64,000 nucleotides of DNA, from NCBI RefSeq assembly GCF_900111395.1, contig NZ_FOHV01000013.1, positions 1 through 64,000 on the forward strand. The letters run 5' to 3'. This DNA comes from Thorsellia anophelis DSM 18579 (lineage in GTDB: Bacteria; Pseudomonadota; Gammaproteobacteria; Enterobacterales; Thorselliaceae). Position 1 is the stretch's first letter. Every line of letters starts with the position of its first letter. Positions 54,924 through 64,000 of this stretch are shown here, piece by piece. The notes beneath the pieces were generated by a model. That model had not been told where the DNA came from. It did not search any database and saw only the letters and a list, made by a program, of their open reading frames with translations. The position numbers and the translations under genes were made by a program.

Positions 54924-55112
54924 CTAAGATTGCTCTATTTTATTCAAATTTTGACTATTTGAAGATTACAGCGAAATAGAGCTGATTAAGAATTGAAACA
55001 TTTTTGTATAACAAATGAGTAACTAACCTAATACATTTAAATAACGTGAGTTAACGCATGTTTTACATCTGATCAATCTGTATACTACTCCCGCTAAAAA
55101 TAGGGAGGCAGA

Positions 55113-56399
55113 ATGAGTAATAAAAAAAATAATAAAAAACCTTGGTATAAGGTTCTGTATATGCAGGTATTAGTAGCTGTCATTATTGGTATAGCACTTG
55201 GAATATTTTATCCTCAATTAGCTCAACAAATGGAGCCTTTTGGTAAAGGCTTCATAAAATTAATTAAAATGACAATTGCACCAATTATTTTTTGTACTGT
55301 TGTCATGGGTATTGCTGGCATGGATAACATGCGCAATGTTGGAAAAACGGGTGGGATAGCATTATTATATTTTGAAGTAATGAGTACAGTTGCGCTAATA
55401 TTAGGACTTATCATCGTGAATGTCTTAAAACCTGGCCAAGGCATGAATATTGATCCTAATTCATTAGATGAAATTGCCTCTATTCAAGGAAAAAAACTTG
55501 AAACTGTTCCCGAATTTTTCTTGAATATTATCCCAGATACTTTTGTTGGAGCTTTTGCTGGTGGGCAAATACTCCAAGTTCTTTTTGTAGCAGTCATTTT
55601 TGGTTTTGTACTACAACGACATGGTGGGAAAGAAAATCTAATTTTCATCCAGATTGAGAAATTTTCTGAGATTATGTTTGGTATTGTCGGTGTGATCATG
55701 AAAGTTGCACCAATAGGTGCTTTCGGTGCTATGGCATTTACAATAGGTAAACATGGAGTATCCTCATTACTCAATTTAGCTCAATTGATGGGGGTATTTT
55801 ATTTAACATGTCTCATTTTTATCTTTGTTATCTTAGGGATAGTGTGTCGTATTAGAGGTTTTAGTGTATTTAAACTAGTTAGGTACATAAAAGATGAACT
55901 TTTAATTGTACTAGGAACATCTTCATCTGAATCTGTCTTACCACGCATGATGATAAAGATGGAAAAATTAGGTGTTAAAAAATCTTGTGTTGGCTTAGTT
56001 CTCCCAACAGGATATTCATTTAATCTAGATGGTACTTCGATATATTTAACAATGGCTGCAATATTTGTTGCACAAGCAACAAATGCGCCGATAAGTATTT
56101 ATGAGCAAATACTTCTACTTGCTGTTTTATTTGTGACATCTAAAGGCGCAGCTGGTGTGACTGGAAGTGGCTTTATTGTTTTAGCTGCAACTATAGATAC
56201 AGTAGGTGCTATACCTGCAGCTGGTTTAGGCATTATTTATGGAATTGATCGTTTCATGTCAGAAGCTAGAGCATTAACTAATTTAGTCGGTAATGCAGTT
56301 GCCACAGTAGTTGTGGGTAGTTTTACAGGTGAGCTTGATAAAAAGCAGCTACATAAGGTGCTTAATGATCCCAAGAGTGTTTCACTAGATAAAATTTAA
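55113..56399 (+). CDS. dctA: C4-dicarboxylate/proton symporter DctA
   Basis: A 428-residue transporter, the same length as E. coli DctA, with several very similar segments: [58 protein letters not shown], the substrate loop [46 protein letters not shown] and [21 protein letters not shown]. It imports succinate, fumarate and malate across the inner membrane. GGGAGG lies just before the ATG. It is flanked by gene remnants and seems a single-gene unit. Confidence 0.95.
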   Translation: MSNKKNNKKPWYKVLYMQVLVAVIIGIALGIFYPQLAQQMEPFGKGFIKLIKMTIAPIIFCTVVMGIAGMDNMRNVGKTGGIALLYFEVMSTVALILGLIIVNVLKPGQGMNIDPNSLDEIASIQGKKLETVPEFFLNIIPDTFVGAFAGGQILQVLFVAVIFGFVLQRHGGKENLIFIQIEKFSEIMFGIVGVIMKVAPIGAFGAMAFTIGKHGVSSLLNLAQLMGVFYLTCLIFIFVILGIVCRIRGFSVFKLVRYIKDELLIVLGTSSSESVLPRMMIKMEKLGVKKSCVGLVLPTGYSFNLDGTSIYLTMAAIFVAQATNAPISIYEQILLLAVLFVTSKGAAGVTGSGFIVLAATIDTVGAIPAAGLGIIYGIDRFMSEARALTNLVGNAVATVVVGSFTGELDKKQLHKVLNDPKSVSLDKI

Positions 56400-57140
56400 T
56401 TTAGCTATCCATATTAAATAAGGTTACCTGCTAATTATATAAAATATTTTATGAATGAGATTATTTTTAGCGGGTAATTTCCTCAATTCAAACGTGATTG
56501 TTTTTTTCTAGCTCAATTGTATGACAATTAGTTAGTGACGTATTTATCGTAGCTCTTTTTAATCGTATAAGTATTCTCATCGAGTACCATCATAAATTCT
56601 GGATATAGTAAGTTTATCTTAAGAACAATTTTTGCACCTTGAGTAGTTGAACTTTTTTTATAACAAAATAGGTCTAGAGTGCCAGCTTCAGTCGTTTTTT
56701 AAAGTAATGACTAATCAAGGCCCCTCTATTTTATTCAATGTGAATTTTTTCGGCCTCTTAAAGAGAGTTTTATGCTATGATAATTAGGTTTACTTATTTC
56801 AAATTATTATTCAAAGCATAGCTTAGGTACATAGCGTTATATCTCTGGTCTCGTGCTTTTCAACTCTGATTTTATGTCATTCTGCTAAAAGAGATTATAC
56901 AAATCCACGTCTGTTTGCTTTACAATTTTACAAAATAACCTGGATTAATGTGTTTTATTCATTCTTAGAATAGGATTAATAATTGAATTTTTTTAATCAT
57001 GCAAGGCATACTATCAGCATAGTAAGATAAAAATTGTGGGAGTTTCCTGCATTTGGTAGTAACTCTAACAGATTAAAGTATCTTTATCTTTATTTGTATT
57101 TGGTAAATTAGTATCAAAAAATAACTAGGACAATTCAACA
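56400..57140. other. Gene-poor spacer
   Basis: About 740 bases between dctA and the SNF2 gene. It contains an imperfect stem with arms near 56419 and 56469 (GGTTACCTGCTAA and TTAGCGGGTAATT) that may terminate dctA, and a minus-strand gene fragment (56528-56698). No intact gene. Confidence 0.5.
56528..56698 (-). pseudogene. Gene fragment (unknown family)
   Basis: Fifty-six codons on the minus strand, open between a TAA at 56699 and a stop at 56528, read like protein (EAGTLDLFCYKKSS, VLKINLLYPEFMMVLDENTY). There is no start or ribosome site, so it seems a left-over C-terminus. A second fragment lies at 54753-54923, suggesting past gene loss around dctA. Confidence 0.35.
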
Positions 57141-60100
57141 GTGGATAATAGTAACCAGAATTATGTGGTAAATCATATTTTTATTAATCATTGGTTTAAA
57201 AAAGTAAGTGAGTGGTTTTCCCCAGATGAGTTAGACGATTTGGATAGATTAATACTGATTTTACTCATTAAGCATTCTAATGTTCATTTAAATATTATCT
57301 ATACAGATATCGTTACTACTGTTACATATAGCCAGTTAACGCTTAAAGAATTGAATGATCGGTTGGCGAAACTAGCACAAAAGGATATTATCATATTTGA
57401 TAATAATGAGATTTATTTTTCTAGTGAAACATTTTTTATTGCTATAAAATCAATTGCTAATCATTCATTAAGTTCTGAAGTTTCCGCTATTTTAAAACAG
57501 AAAGATGCCACACTGTATGAAAGTTTGATGTGCGCTGATTTTTTATTATCTGAGTTTAAGGGTGATTTAACATTACCTAGTGAATTTTTCTTCGGCTATT
57601 CTTTATTGGTTGGTAGTCATGGTTTTTGGAAACAATCATTCCAAGCAGAAGTGCTGGATCAATTCGCTAGAATGCTACCAGATATGATTATCTATGGTTT
57701 AAATATTAACCATTACAATTTTATATATACTATTCTTTCTAAACATGTTCAGCAAACCCTTTCGATGATTACTCGTCCAGTGCATTATGATTTTTTTGCT
57801 GATAGCTGGATTGCCGCTACAGGGATTGATGATTTAATATTATTTGCTAAACCCATAGATAGCCAATATTTAAAAACTCGAAAAGGTGTTTTCAGTCATT
57901 CTACTCAGTATTTCTCCATTACATCAGTTATAGATATATTGATTAGAAAAGTAATCGATTTTAATAATTTGAATGATTTAAAGCTTGAGTTCACTAATAT
58001 GGTCAATCAAATAGATTATGCTTACAATAATGATTTTCTATCGTTTGCTCAAACACTTGTTTTTGCTGATCAGTCTGAATTAATAAGCATGTGTGAGAAT
58101 ATTTATTTTGTTCGTAATTGTGTGGTTGATGGTGACCTAAACAATGAAGTTGAATATCATAATTTATTGCTATTTTTAATTGCAATCTATCCTGTAATTG
58201 ATTCAGATGAATTTAGATTGCTGAAATTAAAATTACTTTCTGAGCCTTATATTGAAGAAATACTAAATTTAAAGCCTTTTAATGCAATGACAGATACACT
58301 TAATCGTCTTGCTCATGATATTTTTCGCGAAAATACCAATCACTTTCCTTTTTTTAAGCCTTATACACTTGCCGATAAATTTATCGGCGAATTGAGTAAA
58401 ATTTTGAAGCCAGAGATTCCAAATAATTTATCAATGGTTCAGACAAGATTAGTTTGGGTAATTGAGGAAGAACTCAGGTTTATCCCCAAAGTACAAAAAA
58501 TGACTAAAAAAGGTTGGTCAGCAGGACAAATAAAAAGTATTGATGATCTTGAGATAGATAGTAGACATTATGACCTATCACTTGCACAGGCAGATCAAAA
58601 AATTATTGATGCTGTTAAAGTTAAGCATTTAGATAGATATTCTAGCTATCTAAAATTAGATCTTGCGATTCTCACGCTAATGACAGAATCAAAAAATGTG
58701 ATTGATAATGAGGGTAATCAAATTACAATTATTGAAATGAAAAAATTAGTGGTTGCAAGAGTACAAAATAGCACATTTAAATTTGAAGTCTACCCATCAG
58801 AAATTAAATCTCTGCGGACTTTTACTGATAGAACCATTAAATTATTTGAAGTCGCGAATAATATTTTTGCATTTGAGAATATCGAATCAAAAGCAAAGTT
58901 GGTATTAGAGCATATCACTAATGCACCTTTAATGAGTGAAAATGAAAAAGATCAAGTTATTGAATTAATTTCTCCTGTCTGTAACTATTATGATGAAGCG
59001 CTTGAAAAAGGAACTGTTACCGTTATTGATTGGAAACCATCATTCCATATCTGGTTAAAAATGAATGCTGATGAATTTTCATTTGAAATTACATTACAAG
59101 ATGAGATAAACGACATAACCATACCAAGTTTTAATACTGAAAATTGGGTAGAGATTAAAAAGGATGTTTGGTGCAAACGTAATCTAGAAAGCGAACTGCA
59201 CGCCGTGCACAATATTTTAGGACAAATTGATATTCCTATTACTAATGAACTTAAGCCTTATTATCGATTTGAATTGAGTGAAATGCCATCTGTAATTGAC
59301 AAATTAGCAGAGGTAAAAGACGTAACGCTGCATTGGTATCATTTAAAATCCAAAATTAAAATTTTAACGGATGAAGATTTTAAAATACGAATAGATGGAA
59401 AAAATGGATGGTTTCAAGTAAGTGGTGATATCAGTATTGATGGAATAGAGTTCTTGCAACTACAAAAACTCTTTGAAGCAAAACGGACTGGATTTATTAC
59501 CTTAGAAAATGAAACAATTCAAGTCGTTTTAACAAAAGCTTTAAAAGAGCGAGTCAATTTATTAGAAAGTGTGCTTGATGAAGACTTCAAAGTTGATGGT
59601 AAACTTGCCTATCCATTGCAACAATTACTGACTTTAATGAATGTTGAGAGTGATGACGCTTGGCGATCTTTGTCAAATCAATGGCAACAACCCGTTAACA
59701 TTAATCCATCTTTACTTATGCCACTTAGAGACTATCAAAAAGAGTCTGTAAAATGGGCTATACAATTACTCAGTAATGGTTTTGGTGCTTGCTTAGCTGA
59801 TGATATGGGATTAGGTAAGACCATTCAAGCGCTTAAAGTAATAGAACATTTTGCAAATTTAGGCGCAAGCCTTGTTATCGCGCCTAAATCTGTTTTATAT
59901 AACTGGAAAGATGAAGTTAAGAAATTTTCCCCAACCTTAAACCCAATCATATTTGATGAAGTCGAAGATAAAATTCAGTTATTCAATTCTCTAACGGTCA
60001 ATGACTTATTAATTATTGGTTACAGCCAGGTAACTATTTGGAAAATTGAGCTTAGCAAAATTGATTGGCAAACAGCTGTTTTAGATGAAGCTCAAAATAT

Positions 60101-61067
60101 TAAGAATCATAATACTCAAAGATCTAAAGCCATTTTTAGCCTGAATGCTAAAGGTAAATTAACCCTTTCAGGGACGCCTATTGAGAATCATTTAGTGGAG
60201 CTTTGGAGTCAATTTGCATTTATTAATCCTGGACTGTTAGGCACAATACAAAATTTTAAGAAAAAATATGGGTTAGCACATAAAGATGAAAACGATTTAG
60301 CAAGACTCAGAGCAATTGCAAGTCCTTTCATAATGAGAAGATTAAAAAAAGAAGTGCTTAAAGATTTGCCAGATAAAATTGAAATTAATCATCGGATATC
60401 ACTTGATGAATCTGAGCGAACCCTATATGAAGTTGTTAGGCAAAATGCGTTAAACAATGCAAGGCATAATCCGATTGAATTACTCTCTGCTTTGACTAGA
60501 CTCAGGCAAATTTGCTGTGATCCTTATTTAGTGTTTAATGAAAAGACCGCTATCAGTAGCAAACTGCAAGAAGCAATGACACTTATTACCGAAGGATTAG
60601 CAAATGGTCATAAAATTCTAATATTCAGTCAATTCGTGGGGTTACTTACGAGACTAGGTAGTTTTCTAAAAAAAGAATCAGTACCCTATAGCGTTTTAAC
60701 AGGTCAAAGCCGACTAAAAGAAAGAGCTGATGCGATTGAACAATTTAAGACAAATCAAACAAATGTCTTTTTAATTAGTTTAAAAGCTGGCGGTACAGGG
60801 CTAAATCTAACTGAAGCCGATATTGTGATACATCTTGATCCTTGGTGGAATCCTGCAGTGGAGGATCAAGCAAGTGATAGGGCTCATAGAATAGGTCAAA
60901 CCCAGGTTGTGACGGTATACCGTTTAGTAACTGAAAATACAATTGAGGAAAAAATAATACAATTGCATGATAAAAAGAGAGATCTTGCAGAAAAAGTGCT
61001 CTCTGATCAAGATTCATCAGAAAAACTCAGTCCAGAGTTATTGCTTTCATTATTGCAAGATGATTAG
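57141..61067 (+). CDS. Large SNF2-family helicase
   Basis: A 1308-residue protein. The C-terminal 450 residues are a complete SNF2-type ATPase: ACLADDMGLGKTIQALKVI (Walker A, near residue 890), VIAPKSVLYNW, VLDEAQNIKN (Walker B), LSGTPIENHLVELWS, ILIFSQFVGLLTRL, LISLKAGGTGLNLTEAD and DPWWNPAVEDQASDRAHRIGQ. The N-terminal 850 residues are mostly helical and I recognise no domain there. SNF2 proteins move along DNA; large ones occur in defence systems (DISARM DrmD, Zorya ZorD) and as chromosome factors. It starts with GTG at 57141, with AGGA upstream. It is 11 kb from the ZorAB pair, so a ZorD role is not claimed. Confidence 0.85.
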   Translation: MDNSNQNYVVNHIFINHWFKKVSEWFSPDELDDLDRLILILLIKHSNVHLNIIYTDIVTTVTYSQLTLKELNDRLAKLAQKDIIIFDNNEIYFSSETFFIAIKSIANHSLSSEVSAILKQKDATLYESLMCADFLLSEFKGDLTLPSEFFFGYSLLVGSHGFWKQSFQAEVLDQFARMLPDMIIYGLNINHYNFIYTILSKHVQQTLSMITRPVHYDFFADSWIAATGIDDLILFAKPIDSQYLKTRKGVFSHSTQYFSITSVIDILIRKVIDFNNLNDLKLEFTNMVNQIDYAYNNDFLSFAQTLVFADQSELISMCENIYFVRNCVVDGDLNNEVEYHNLLLFLIAIYPVIDSDEFRLLKLKLLSEPYIEEILNLKPFNAMTDTLNRLAHDIFRENTNHFPFFKPYTLADKFIGELSKILKPEIPNNLSMVQTRLVWVIEEELRFIPKVQKMTKKGWSAGQIKSIDDLEIDSRHYDLSLAQADQKIIDAVKVKHLDRYSSYLKLDLAILTLMTESKNVIDNEGNQITIIEMKKLVVARVQNSTFKFEVYPSEIKSLRTFTDRTIKLFEVANNIFAFENIESKAKLVLEHITNAPLMSENEKDQVIELISPVCNYYDEALEKGTVTVIDWKPSFHIWLKMNADEFSFEITLQDEINDITIPSFNTENWVEIKKDVWCKRNLESELHAVHNILGQIDIPITNELKPYYRFELSEMPSVIDKLAEVKDVTLHWYHLKSKIKILTDEDFKIRIDGKNGWFQVSGDISIDGIEFLQLQKLFEAKRTGFITLENETIQVVLTKALKERVNLLESVLDEDFKVDGKLAYPLQQLLTLMNVESDDAWRSLSNQWQQPVNINPSLLMPLRDYQKESVKWAIQLLSNGFGACLADDMGLGKTIQALKVIEHFANLGASLVIAPKSVLYNWKDEVKKFSPTLNPIIFDEVEDKIQLFNSLTVNDLLIIGYSQVTIWKIELSKIDWQTAVLDEAQNIKNHNTQRSKAIFSLNAKGKLTLSGTPIENHLVELWSQFAFINPGLLGTIQNFKKKYGLAHKDENDLARLRAIASPFIMRRLKKEVLKDLPDKIEINHRISLDESERTLYEVVRQNALNNARHNPIELLSALTRLRQICCDPYLVFNEKTAISSKLQEAMTLITEGLANGHKILIFSQFVGLLTRLGSFLKKESVPYSVLTGQSRLKERADAIEQFKTNQTNVFLISLKAGGTGLNLTEADIVIHLDPWWNPAVEDQASDRAHRIGQTQVVTVYRLVTENTIEEKIIQLHDKKRDLAEKVLSDQDSSEKLSPELLLSLLQDD

Positions 61068-61073
61068 ATTTTC

Positions 61074-61111
61074 ATTCCAAACACTAATTTATTTGCCTCA
61101 GTGTTTGGAAT
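61074..61111. terminator. Convergent hairpin between SNF2 and IgaA-like genes
   Basis: ATTCCAAACACT / AGTGTTTGGAAT, 12 perfect base pairs with a 14-base loop, lies between the ends of the two convergent genes, so it can serve both strands. Confidence 0.75.
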
Positions 61112-61119
61112 CTTCTAAA

Positions 61120-63339
61120 TTATTTAGAGTGTTTGCCTTGTAAATCTAACTTAGGTTTATCTTTTGTAATGTTAAATCGATTACTTACTGATGTTGAGTT
61201 CATGCCTAATTGATTTTTATCTGAACTAGCACCTGTCATCGTTTTCGGGTAGCGTAAAGATAAGATGAATTTAACCAGATGATTTAAAAATAGATAAATA
61301 AACAAAATGCAAATAAAGGCCAAAATTATCATTTGTCTAATGGTTAAATTACTATCAAACTTTTCAATTTCAAGCAATACCTTATCATCTTTAATTTGAA
61401 TCGCTCGAATTTTGACAATTACATCTAATGGATAAAAATTGACTTGATCAGTTAATCTTTCAAGGCTCAAGTTTGATGATTGAACGGTTTTATAAAATTC
61501 ATCAGATACTTTCGATGTCATCCAAAATGTTTTAATAGGATGATTTTTGTTGGGATTAACCAAGTTATTTACAGCGTTATCATGAACTTTTTTTGCTTCA
61601 TGGATAAAGTATGTATCTGAGTTTTTCACTAAGATGAATTGATTTGAAAGATCGTATATGGATTCATTGTCAGATGCTTTTATCAATGATTCCCAGTCAG
61701 ACAATGCTTGCGAGGAATTAAACAGCAAGTTATTAAACAGTATTTCTTTCATTTTAGCACAATTTTTTTCGTCTGCATTAGTATAAAATATTTCTATGTA
61801 TCTGAGTAGATTTTCTTTATCCAATAAATAATTGAGGTTAGAGTGATGTAATGCATCATCATTCATTAGATTGTCGTGTGTTGTTAATAATTTAATCGCT
61901 TCAATAATATCTGGTGAATGAAGTGCTATCGCCTTATCAGCAATTTGTAATATTGGAGGGGTAACATCTAATCTTAGAGTCAAATCTGAATTTACTGCAC
62001 GCATAATTGTTATATAATTAAAGGTAGAGTTCGCTAATAATTGATTCAATTTATCATAGCGTGTTTTATCAAAATGTGTATCGACTAATTGCATATGAGA
62101 ACAATTTTCTGTTATAGGAGCACCGTATTGATTTGTTTTTATCATACAAGTGACTGAACCATTGAAAGCATAAAATTGATTCTTAATTTGGCTTATGTAT
62201 TGATTTAATTCAGATGTAGGGGCGTTATCCATCATTTCTAACTCATTTAGTACAGCTGCTACTTCAATTGGGGTTTGATGAGTGAAATATTTCTGGTATT
62301 GCAAAAGAACATAGTTTACTACGGTCTGTTCTACGATTAGATAACAACCTAGAAGAATCATAAAAATAAGCATAACTAAATGACTTCTCCACAATTTTAG
62401 CAACTTTTGAGAGCCTTCTTTCTCTAGGCTGAGTGAGTTATTGAATCTAACCATTCTCTTTTGTGAGATGCTGTATTCTGCCTGTTGCATACATCCACTT
62501 TTCGCAAGTGTGAGATGAATTTCTTCTCGCCAGTGATTGGGTACCTCAACAGGACCTATTATTGTATTTTCAAGTTTAATGGTCATAGGTGAATTAGGTA
62601 CACTATCGCTTGAACTTGTATTTCCTTCATTTTTTGACTTCATTGATTTACTGGTGATATACATATTGCCTTGAAAAGCAAAAATTGGATAACTAGTAAA
62701 TTCATACGTGATTTTTTTATTGAGCCAAAGGATAAACCCAACTAAAACAAGTGGAATTATCCAAAACCAATTCCAACTAGTTAGACTATCTACTAGAAAA
62801 GCGAATAGGGCAGCAAAATAGATGGGGTAGATGAAACCGAGATTTCTATTTTCTGCATTCCATTCAGCCTCATTTGAATTTCTGGTGTACACATCAATAT
62901 GATAATTTTGAGGTAAATTATCTTCTCCATCTAGAAACCGGCGAACCCTTTTTTGAAACTTTTGGAATGCTTTATCTATACTATCAACCGTTTCATTTGA
63001 AAATAACGGTTTATCATTGAGCATTAAGGTAACAAAATTGCCATCGTATAATTTTACGATTTCAGCACTATTCACTCTTCGAATATAGTCAAAGCCTGCA
63101 GGTAGAAGTAATATGCTTGTGTTTGAATTATCGATATTTATATATCGAGCTCCGTTATTAATCGAACTTAATGTGCTATCCGAAAAATCAATTGTGTAAA
63201 CGTTATTGTTAATTTGTACTTGCTGATTAGTGTTATTCTGAATGTCATAATGGAAAAGTAATTGGTTGATTTTTTTTAGAACTTCCTGTTCATATGGTGT
63301 CATTTTTCTTGAAATGTGCAAGTTATCAAACTTTTCCAT
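61120..63339 (-). CDS. igaA: IgaA/UmoB-like inner-membrane protein
   Basis: A 739-residue membrane protein resembling IgaA (E. coli YrfF, Proteus UmoB), the checkpoint protein of the Rcs envelope-stress pathway; IgaA has 711 residues. Shared features I recall: the early RKMTPYEQEVLKKINQ (IgaA RKLLPEER...), NSAEIVKLYDGNFVTLMLN (IgaA ELILTDTLPLVISLN), two membrane pairs (about 170-205 and 325-345), PNHWREEI (IgaA PAHWQPYI), CAKMKEILFNNLL...SDWESLIKASDN (IgaA CVRLKNALVNL...DWNALVKRA), and a last membrane segment near 670. The first membrane helix of IgaA is missing from this copy; AGGA stands before the ATG. Rcs signalling controls capsule and flagella. Confidence 0.62.
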   Translation of the reverse strand: MEKFDNLHISRKMTPYEQEVLKKINQLLFHYDIQNNTNQQVQINNNVYTIDFSDSTLSSINNGARYINIDNSNTSILLLPAGFDYIRRVNSAEIVKLYDGNFVTLMLNDKPLFSNETVDSIDKAFQKFQKRVRRFLDGEDNLPQNYHIDVYTRNSNEAEWNAENRNLGFIYPIYFAALFAFLVDSLTSWNWFWIIPLVLVGFILWLNKKITYEFTSYPIFAFQGNMYITSKSMKSKNEGNTSSSDSVPNSPMTIKLENTIIGPVEVPNHWREEIHLTLAKSGCMQQAEYSISQKRMVRFNNSLSLEKEGSQKLLKLWRSHLVMLIFMILLGCYLIVEQTVVNYVLLQYQKYFTHQTPIEVAAVLNELEMMDNAPTSELNQYISQIKNQFYAFNGSVTCMIKTNQYGAPITENCSHMQLVDTHFDKTRYDKLNQLLANSTFNYITIMRAVNSDLTLRLDVTPPILQIADKAIALHSPDIIEAIKLLTTHDNLMNDDALHHSNLNYLLDKENLLRYIEIFYTNADEKNCAKMKEILFNNLLFNSSQALSDWESLIKASDNESIYDLSNQFILVKNSDTYFIHEAKKVHDNAVNNLVNPNKNHPIKTFWMTSKVSDEFYKTVQSSNLSLERLTDQVNFYPLDVIVKIRAIQIKDDKVLLEIEKFDSNLTIRQMIILAFICILFIYLFLNHLVKFILSLRYPKTMTGASSDKNQLGMNSTSVSNRFNITKDKPKLDLQGKHSK

Positions 63340-63480
63340 TAAATCCTGTTCCTGTTCTTGTTAACTGCTAGCATGCTAATATCGCTACAGAGGAGCTTTT
63401 GGGTATGCATAACGTTGATACGTGGTGGTAGCAGATACAGTCTATATTAAAAATGGCAAATGGCGTCATTTAATCAATAA

Positions 63481-63939
63481 CTAATCTAAATACGGTGAAA
63501 TAAACTTTTGTATATTCAGTATTGTGCTAGTCGTTTCGATAAAATGTGTCAAATCGGTGTTTGAAACACAATACATATAATAGTCATAGCCAAAGTGAAA
63601 TTCGCATTGCTTTGATTTTAATTTACACCAAAGTTTTTCACGTAATACCATCCTTATGATGTGATCAATTTTGTGTATGTCTAATTTATCTTGGTTAGCA
63701 TAGTCGAAGATCTCATTTTTGTCATAAACTTCTAATTGATCTATGATTAAAAATGAAATTTCTAAATACCGGCATAAATTGCTAATAATTTCAACGTACG
63801 CATTTTCAATTTGCATGTAATCTTGTAGACTAGTTTTGATTCCTACATCATGAAAACTTGTCCAATCCGAGTCATCTGAAGATAAATGCCCGTTTTCTGA
63901 TGCTAGATAATATTTTGTAATTCTATAAGAGTAAATCAT
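63481..63939 (-). CDS. Putative immunity-like protein
   Basis: A 152-residue soluble protein. The start MIYSYRITKYYLASENG, then WTSFHDVG and DYMQIENAYVEII, recall small immunity-type proteins encoded behind polymorphic toxin genes, but this is only a memory-based resemblance. Its ATG lies directly behind the stop codon of the gene that enters from the right edge (TAA ATG), without a separate ribosome site, so it is translationally coupled to it. Confidence 0.5.
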   Translation of the reverse strand: MIYSYRITKYYLASENGHLSSDDSDWTSFHDVGIKTSLQDYMQIENAYVEIISNLCRYLEISFLIIDQLEVYDKNEIFDYANQDKLDIHKIDHIIRMVLREKLWCKLKSKQCEFHFGYDYYMYCVSNTDLTHFIETTSTILNIQKFISPYLD

Positions 63940-64000
63940 TTAAATCTCGCTAAGTGTAGGGATATAATCTTCTTGTAACCATTTATTTTTACGGTAAAAC
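63940..64000 (-). CDS. C-terminal end of a gene entering from the right edge
   Basis: The frame FYRKNKWLQEDYIPTLSEI, then stop, runs off the window. Only 19 residues are visible, so no family can be named. The stop codon touches the ATG of the 152-residue protein, the arrangement of a toxin C-terminus followed by its immunity gene. Confidence 0.5.
   Translation of the reverse strand, partial: FYRKNKWLQEDYIPTLSEI

Larger units (their letters stand above)
54586..55112. other. Spacer holding terminator and gene fragment
   Basis: Apart from the hairpin at 54636 and the minus-strand fragment at 54753, no intact gene. The dctA ribosome site GGGAGG is at the right end. Confidence 0.5.

Noticed and set aside
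57141-61067. ZorD of a type I Zorya system
   Set aside because: It is 11 kb away from ZorAB and no ZorC lies between; the SNF2 core alone is not enough.

Overview
The window is AT-rich DNA from a gammaproteobacterium, most likely Enterobacterales or the related Orbales (Gilliamella/Orbus type). This is inferred from the enterobacterial-type flagellin ends, the YgcW/YgcU/YgcE/YqcE-like operon, an IgaA/UmoB-like protein, a DctA very like that of E. coli, and low G+C. No rRNA, tRNA or CRISPR array was recognised. Assignments rest on motifs and remembered family features; no database search was run.

Layout. (1) 1-3.7 kb: the 3' end of an IS3-family element inserted in a gene for an Ig-like-repeat surface protein, so only the 3' part of that gene remains, then a decayed minus-strand gene. 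(2) 3.8-30 kb: a nearly complete F-type (SXT/IncA/C-like) type IV secretion cluster: traL-E-K-B-V-A, dsbC, traC, a trbI-like gene, trhF, [flagellin], a trbC-traW fusion, traU, traN, a lipoprotein gene and an AcaB-like gene on the minus strand, a toprim primase gene, traF-H-G. (3) 30.1-31.5 kb: a minus-strand operon of two small FlhD-like proteins and one FlhC-like protein, the family of the SetCD/AcaCD master activators of SXT and IncC elements. (4) 32.9-42 kb: a carbohydrate locus with an SDR dehydrogenase (YgcW-like), FAD oxidoreductase (YgcU-like), FGGY kinase (YgcE-like), MFS transporter (YqcE-like), RpiR regulator and a fused DhaK-DhaL dihydroxyacetone kinase. (5) 42.3-51.7 kb: an accessory, probably defence-related region with two lipoproteins, a ZorA/ZorB motor pair with two unfamiliar downstream genes, a NERD-helicase, a small minus-strand operon ending in a phosphatase and a zinc-ribbon protein, and a WYL regulator. 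(6) 52.3-64 kb: an intact relative of the IS-broken surface protein, dctA, a large SNF2-type helicase, an IgaA-like membrane protein, and a short protein directly behind the end of another gene, like a toxin/immunity boundary.

The most unusual feature is a full-length flagellin gene, with both conserved flagellin ends intact, lying between trhF and trbC-traW inside the secretion cluster and in the same direction. The same cluster is flanked by FlhD/FlhC-like regulators. No other flagellar gene, and neither relaxase (TraI) nor coupling protein (TraD), is present in the window. The second is the ZorAB-like pair, which lacks the usual ZorC/ZorD next to it and is instead coupled to a 169-residue cysteine-containing protein and a membrane-anchored protein. 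The catabolic locus has repeated operator-like sites before its first gene.
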